NCBI GenBank assembly: GCA_903959115.1
Contig: CAJBVU010000262.1
Location: 1-9,151, forward strand
Length of the DNA: 9,151 bases
Direction of reading: 5' to 3'
Source of the DNA: an uncultured Bacteroidota bacterium
Lineage (GTDB): Bacteria > Bacteroidota > Bacteroidia > NS11-12g > UBA955
Position numbers and translations under genes: made by a program. Below are positions 5,612 through 9,151 of the stretch, in pieces. The notes under the pieces are model-generated. The model worked only from the letters and a program-made list of their open reading frames with translations. It made no database searches and was not told the DNA's origin. Position 1 is the first letter of the stretch, and each line of letters begins with the position of its first letter.

Positions 5612-7870
5612 TTATTTATCCTGAGCTTCACCCACCGCCAAAGCCACCATATTCACGATTTCGCGAACCGATGAACTGTGATGAAGGATGTGAACAGACT
5701 TTTTGAATCCCAACAGAACTGGTCCAATGGCTTCCATATTTCCCATGCTTCTCATGATTTGATATACCGCATTTCCAGAGCTCAAACCACTAAATATGAA
5801 TACGTTGGCAGACTTATCACCCAACTTATTAAACGGAAACCTTCTACTCCTCAAATCGCCATCAATCGCATACACTGGTTGCATCTCGCCATCCACCAAT
5901 ATATCAGGTCGATCCGCATGTAAACGTTTAACCACCTTTTGCATCATCAAAGGATATTTACCCGCGGAACTGCCAAAATTCGAATACGAAATCAAAGCTA
6001 TTCGGGGTTCAATTTGGAACGACTTCACTCTTTCATGCACCAAACCAACCATTTCATAGACTGAATCTTCATCCATATCTATGTTCACGGTGGTATCGGC
6101 AAAAAATACAGGCCCTGATTTTGCCATCATAATATGCATTCCCGCCACTCTATGGGTTGTTGGTACCATCCCTATACAATCCAAGGCGGGTCTCAATGCA
6201 ATCGGATAATTCCTCGTCAAACCGCTAATAAAAGCATCCGCCATTCCATTCTCCACCATCATCGAGCCAAAATAATTGCGATTTCGCATTTGATATTCGG
6301 CTTCAAATCCCGTGAGTCCTTTCCTACTGCGTTTATTAAACAGCATTTCGCCATACGTCTTTAGCTCCTCATCCTGTTTTCTTGGATCGATCATAACCAC
6401 TCCCGGAATCTCAATGAAATTTTCATCCATCATTTTCTGAATAGCCTCTGGGTTACCCAATAATATCGGCTCGCAAATACCATCTCTTTTGGCAATTTCA
6501 GCCGCCCGCAAGATGCGAATATGATCGGCTTCGGCAAAAACCACACGCTTGGGATTGGTTTTCGCTTTGGTCATCAAACGGTTCACGAAGTCATTGTCGA
6601 TACCCAATCGCTGACGCAATTGTGCATTATACCCGTCCCAATCCGTAATCGGATTCTTTGCCACGCCACTATCCATTGCCGCTTTGGCCACAGCAGGAGC
6701 TACGGTTGTGAGTAATCTTGGATCCATAGGCTTGGGAATAATATACTGGGGACCAAAACTCAAGTTCTTTTCATTGTATGCCATCATCACACTTTCAGGT
6801 ACCGGCTGCATCGCCAAATCGGCAATGGCACGAACCGCAGCGAGTTTCATTTCTTCATTGATTGCGGTAGCTCTTACGTCTAATGCACCACGGAAAATAA
6901 ATGGAAATCCTAATACATTGTTTACTTGATTGGGATAATCAGACCTACCCGTAGCCATGATTAAATCCGGACGTGTTGCCACTGCCAAATGATAATCAAT
7001 TTCTGGGGTTGGATTGGCCATTGCAAAGACAATTGGCTTTTCCGCCATCGACAAAATCATCTCGGGACTAAGTATATTTCCTTTGCTCAAACCAACAAAT
7101 ACATCAGCAGAAACCAACGCTTCATCCAAAGTATTCAAGTTGCGCTGAGTCATAAACTGACTCTTATATTTATCCAAATCGGTTCGATCGGCACGCAAAA
7201 CGCCTTTCGAATCCAACATGACGATATTCTTTTTGTCTGCACCCAGCGATACAAACAACTTAGTACAAGCGATAGCCGAAGCCCCAGCGCCATTCACTAC
7301 GATGCGTACCTCACTCAATTCTTTTTCAACCAATCGCAATGCATTGATTAGACCGGCCGCAGAAATAATGGCAGTACCGTGCTGATCATCATGCATAATT
7401 GGAATATTTAACGCCTCTTTCAATCGCTCCTCAATTTCAAAACTCTCTGGCGCTTTAATATCCTCTAGGTTGATTCCACCAAATGTGGGCTCCATGGCCT
7501 TCACCGTTTCTACGAAATGATCCACATCCTTGCAATTCAATTCGATGTCAAATACGTCGATGTCGGCAAAAATCTTGAACAAAACGCCCTTCCCTTCCAT
7601 CACCGGCTTAGATGCTTCCGGACCTATATCACCAAGGCCTAATACCGCTGTACCATTCGAAATTACTGCAACTAGATTCCCCTTGGCAGTGTACTTATAT
7701 ACATCGTCAACATTTTCAGCGATTGCCAAACAAGGTTCCGCAACCCCCGGAGAATATGCCAATGCTAAGTCAAATTGAGTTTGGGTAGGCTTGGTAGAGA
7801 TGACCTCTATTTTCCCAGGCCTTCCGTCGGCATGATAACTGAGTGCGTCGAGCAATTTCTTTTCTGACAT
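5612..7870 (-). CDS. maeB: Malic enzyme with C-terminal phosphotransacetylase-like domain (MaeB type)
   Basis: The 752-residue protein oxidatively decarboxylates malate to pyruvate with reduction of NADP+ (or NAD+), in the cytoplasm. Residues 1 to about 425 are the malic enzyme part. ALAYSPGVAEPC carries the catalytic Tyr (39), EGKGVLFK the catalytic Lys (94), FGGINLEDI (130-138) the metal-binding acids, MHDDQHGTA (159-167) the family motif and VVNGAGASAIA (191-201) the nucleotide-binding loop. Residues from about 427 to the end match phosphotransacetylase. In studied MaeB enzymes this domain lacks transferase activity and mediates acetyl-CoA inhibition. Length agrees with E. coli MaeB (759). 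The frame stays open to 7930, but the ATG at 7870 (MSEKK) aligns with family N-termini, and the 20 upstream codons cover a TATCTTTG promoter element. Divergent from fumC; a GNAT gene follows. NADP versus NAD preference cannot be settled here. Confidence 0.95.
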   Translation of the reverse strand: MSEKKLLDALSYHADGRPGKIEVISTKPTQTQFDLALAYSPGVAEPCLAIAENVDDVYKYTAKGNLVAVISNGTAVLGLGDIGPEASKPVMEGKGVLFKIFADIDVFDIELNCKDVDHFVETVKAMEPTFGGINLEDIKAPESFEIEERLKEALNIPIMHDDQHGTAIISAAGLINALRLVEKELSEVRIVVNGAGASAIACTKLFVSLGADKKNIVMLDSKGVLRADRTDLDKYKSQFMTQRNLNTLDEALVSADVFVGLSKGNILSPEMILSMAEKPIVFAMANPTPEIDYHLAVATRPDLIMATGRSDYPNQVNNVLGFPFIFRGALDVRATAINEEMKLAAVRAIADLAMQPVPESVMMAYNEKNLSFGPQYIIPKPMDPRLLTTVAPAVAKAAMDSGVAKNPITDWDGYNAQLRQRLGIDNDFVNRLMTKAKTNPKRVVFAEADHIRILRAAEIAKRDGICEPILLGNPEAIQKMMDENFIEIPGVVMIDPRKQDEELKTYGEMLFNKRSRKGLTGFEAEYQMRNRNYFGSMMVENGMADAFISGLTRNYPIALRPALDCIGMVPTTHRVAGMHIMMAKSGPVFFADTTVNIDMDEDSVYEMVGLVHERVKSFQIEPRIALISYSNFGSSAGKYPLMMQKVVKRLHADRPDILVDGEMQPVYAIDGDLRSRRFPFNKLGDKSANVFIFSGLSSGNAVYQIMRSMGNMEAIGPVLLGFKKSVHILHHSSSVREIVNMVALAVGEAQDK

Positions 7871-7877
7871 ATACTTG

Positions 7878-7885
7878 CAAAGATA
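7878..7885 (-). promoter_or_regulatory. -7 promoter element of maeB (TATCTTTG)
   Basis: TATCTTTG on the minus strand (7885-7878) is an exact TAnnTTTG match ending 7 nt before the maeB ATG at 7870. The following bases, CAA, extend it to the TATCTTTG[CT]AA form also seen ahead of rseP and fumC. No clear TTTG lies 17-23 nt further upstream. The start of transcription would fall at or within a few bases of the ATG. Confidence 0.42.
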
Positions 7886-7971
7886 GTAGGGCTTTTGTAA
7901 ATGGACGTTTCGCTTTATGAACGAAAACATTTTGCTGTCTATTTTTTTATAACACGACGGTGCATATTCAA

Positions 7972-8004
7972 TTTCGTAAGTGTGGCTTGGGGGTTTTATC
8001 TTTG
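7972..8004 (+). promoter_or_regulatory. Promoter of fumC (-7 element TATCTTTG)
   Basis: TATCTTTG (7997-8004) is an exact TAnnTTTG match ending 9 nt before the fumC ATG at 8014. The -33 position holds TTTC (7972-7975), 21 nt upstream, one base off TTTG. The leader would be only about 3-5 nt. It lies opposite the maeB element in the same 143-bp divergent region. Confidence 0.45.
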
Positions 8005-8013
8005 TAAAATATT

Positions 8014-9151
8014 ATGACACAGTATCGCATTGAACACGACACCATGGGTGAAGTTAAAGTCCCCGCTAATGCATTATGGGGAGCCCAAACCGAACGTAGC
8101 AGAAACAATTTCAAAATCGGACCTGAAGGTAGCATGCCGGTGGAAATCATTCGTGCATTTGGAATATTGAAAAAAAGTGCGGCTCTCACAAACCGTGATT
8201 TGGGTGTGTTGTCGGCCGAAAAATGTGACTTAATCTGTACAGTTTGTGATGAAATCATCGAGGGCAAATTGGATTCCGAGTTCCCATTGGTAATCTGGCA
8301 AACTGGCTCTGGAACACAGAGCAATATGAATGTGAATGAAGTCATTGCTAACCGTGCTCATATATTGAGTGGTGGAAAGTTAGATGATGAAAAGAAGGTT
8401 TTGCATCCAAACGACGATGTAAACAAGAGTCAGAGTTCAAACGATACATTCCCAACCGCAATGAGCATTGCTGTGTTCAAGCAAGTTGTGGATTATACTT
8501 TGCCTGGGATTCAAGCGCTAAAAACCACATTAAAGCACAAGGCTCGCGATTATGAAAACATCGTAAAGATTGGCCGCACTCACTTTATGGATGCTACTCC
8601 ATTAACACTCGGTCAAGAATTTAGTGCGTATGTACAACAATTAGAAAATGGTGTAAACGCAATCAATCGCGCTTTGCCTACCGCCGCTGAACTGGCATTG
8701 GGCGGAACAGCCGTTGGAACCGGATTAAATACACCTGCTGGATATTCTGAGTTAGTGGCCAAATATATCGCACAAGAAACCGCTTTACCATTCGTAACTG
8801 CACCTAACAAGTTTGAAGCCCTTGCGGCCCATGATGCAATGGTAGAATTGCATGGAGCCATTAAACGCACTGCCATGAGTTGTTTCAAAATAGCAAACGA
8901 CATACGGATGTTGAGTTCAGGTCCTCGTAGCGGAATCGGTGAAATAAATATTCCCGAAAACGAACCCGGCAGTTCAATTATGCCTGGAAAAGTAAACCCT
9001 ACCCAACCGGAAGCATTAACAATGGTTTGTGCCCAAATCTTGGGAAATGATGTCGCCATTTCATTCGCCGCTTCTCAAGGACATTTCGAATTAAATGTTT
9101 TCAAACCCGTTATTGCCGCAAATATGCTTCAAAGCGCTCGTTTGTTAGGCC
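8014..9151 (+). CDS. fumC: Class II fumarate hydratase FumC, 3' end beyond the window
   Basis: The ATG at 8014 opens a frame of 379 full codons without a stop up to the right edge. It encodes the oxygen-stable, iron-free fumarase of the TCA cycle, which hydrates fumarate to malate as a homotetramer. The superfamily regions are in order: SGTQSNMN (99-106), HPNDDVNKSQSSNDTFP (131-147), GRTHFMDATPLTLGQEF (187-203) with the catalytic-region His 190, GGTAVGTGLN (230-239), and the signature loop GSSIMPGKVNP (319-329) carrying the catalytic serine. These match FumC rather than argininosuccinate lyase. Aspartase (AspA) is related, but the residue pattern and neighbouring maeB favour fumarase. FumC proteins are about 465 residues, so roughly 85 residues are missing on the right. 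The start is set by the family N-terminus (YRIEHDTMGEVKVP) and the promoter just upstream. Confidence 0.94.
   Translation, partial: MTQYRIEHDTMGEVKVPANALWGAQTERSRNNFKIGPEGSMPVEIIRAFGILKKSAALTNRDLGVLSAEKCDLICTVCDEIIEGKLDSEFPLVIWQTGSGTQSNMNVNEVIANRAHILSGGKLDDEKKVLHPNDDVNKSQSSNDTFPTAMSIAVFKQVVDYTLPGIQALKTTLKHKARDYENIVKIGRTHFMDATPLTLGQEFSAYVQQLENGVNAINRALPTAAELALGGTAVGTGLNTPAGYSELVAKYIAQETALPFVTAPNKFEALAAHDAMVELHGAIKRTAMSCFKIANDIRMLSSGPRSGIGEINIPENEPGSSIMPGKVNPTQPEALTMVCAQILGNDVAISFAASQGHFELNVFKPVIAANMLQSARLLG

Noticed and set aside
7871..7930. A 20-residue N-terminal extension of MaeB starting at 7930
   Set aside because: The extension overlaps the likely promoter element and has no counterpart in MaeB proteins, while the start at 7870 aligns with the family N-terminus.
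7968..9059. Minus-strand open frames (125 and 148 codons) within the fumC region
   Set aside because: The plus strand encodes a continuous FumC with all family motifs; the antisense frames show no family features.
1..9151. Mobile elements, CRISPR arrays, tRNA/rRNA genes, or a new defence system
   Set aside because: No terminal inverted repeats, transposase or integrase motifs, spaced direct repeats, or cloverleaf sequences were found; all large genes belong to known housekeeping or surface-protein families.

Overview
The window looks like ordinary chromosomal DNA from a member of the Bacteroidota, probably a free-living gliding lineage. Three things point there. The first large gene ends in a gliding-motility/T9SS type B (CHU_C) sorting domain. 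TAnnTTTG promoter elements, the -7 motif of this phylum, sit just ahead of several start codons. Clear Shine-Dalgarno sequences are absent. The DNA is moderately AT-rich, and no IS, phage, CRISPR, tRNA or rRNA sequence was seen. I found no convincing new multi-gene defence or mobile system.

Layout, left to right. Everything up to about 7870 is on the minus strand, so transcription runs right to left. Positions 1-51 hold the first 17 codons of an amidohydrolase-like gene (perhaps dihydroorotase) cut by the window edge. Positions 103-2592 encode a large secreted modular protein: signal peptide, a cysteine-containing N-terminal domain, a PKD-like domain, five tandem ~71-residue modules and a CHU_C sorting tail. 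Positions 2670-5084 form a compact run of rseP (site-2 protease), hscB (J-domain co-chaperone) and a PyrR-like phosphoribosyltransferase. rseP and hscB are 1 nt apart; hscB and the transferase are 26 nt apart. A good promoter lies ahead of rseP.

Positions 5155-7870 hold maeB (malic enzyme fused to a phosphotransacetylase-like domain), followed 10 nt later by a small GNAT acetyltransferase. Across a 143-bp divergent region, fumC (class II fumarase) starts on the plus strand at 8014 and runs off the right edge.

Functionally, the right side is C4 metabolism: fumarase makes malate and malic enzyme decarboxylates it to pyruvate with reduction of NAD(P)+. Their shared intergenic region has near-identical TATCTTTG elements facing both ways. 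The rseP-hscB-transferase run mixes membrane proteolysis, Fe-S cluster assembly and nucleotide metabolism; its members need not act together. The modular protein is probably exported by the type IX system and attached to the surface or released.
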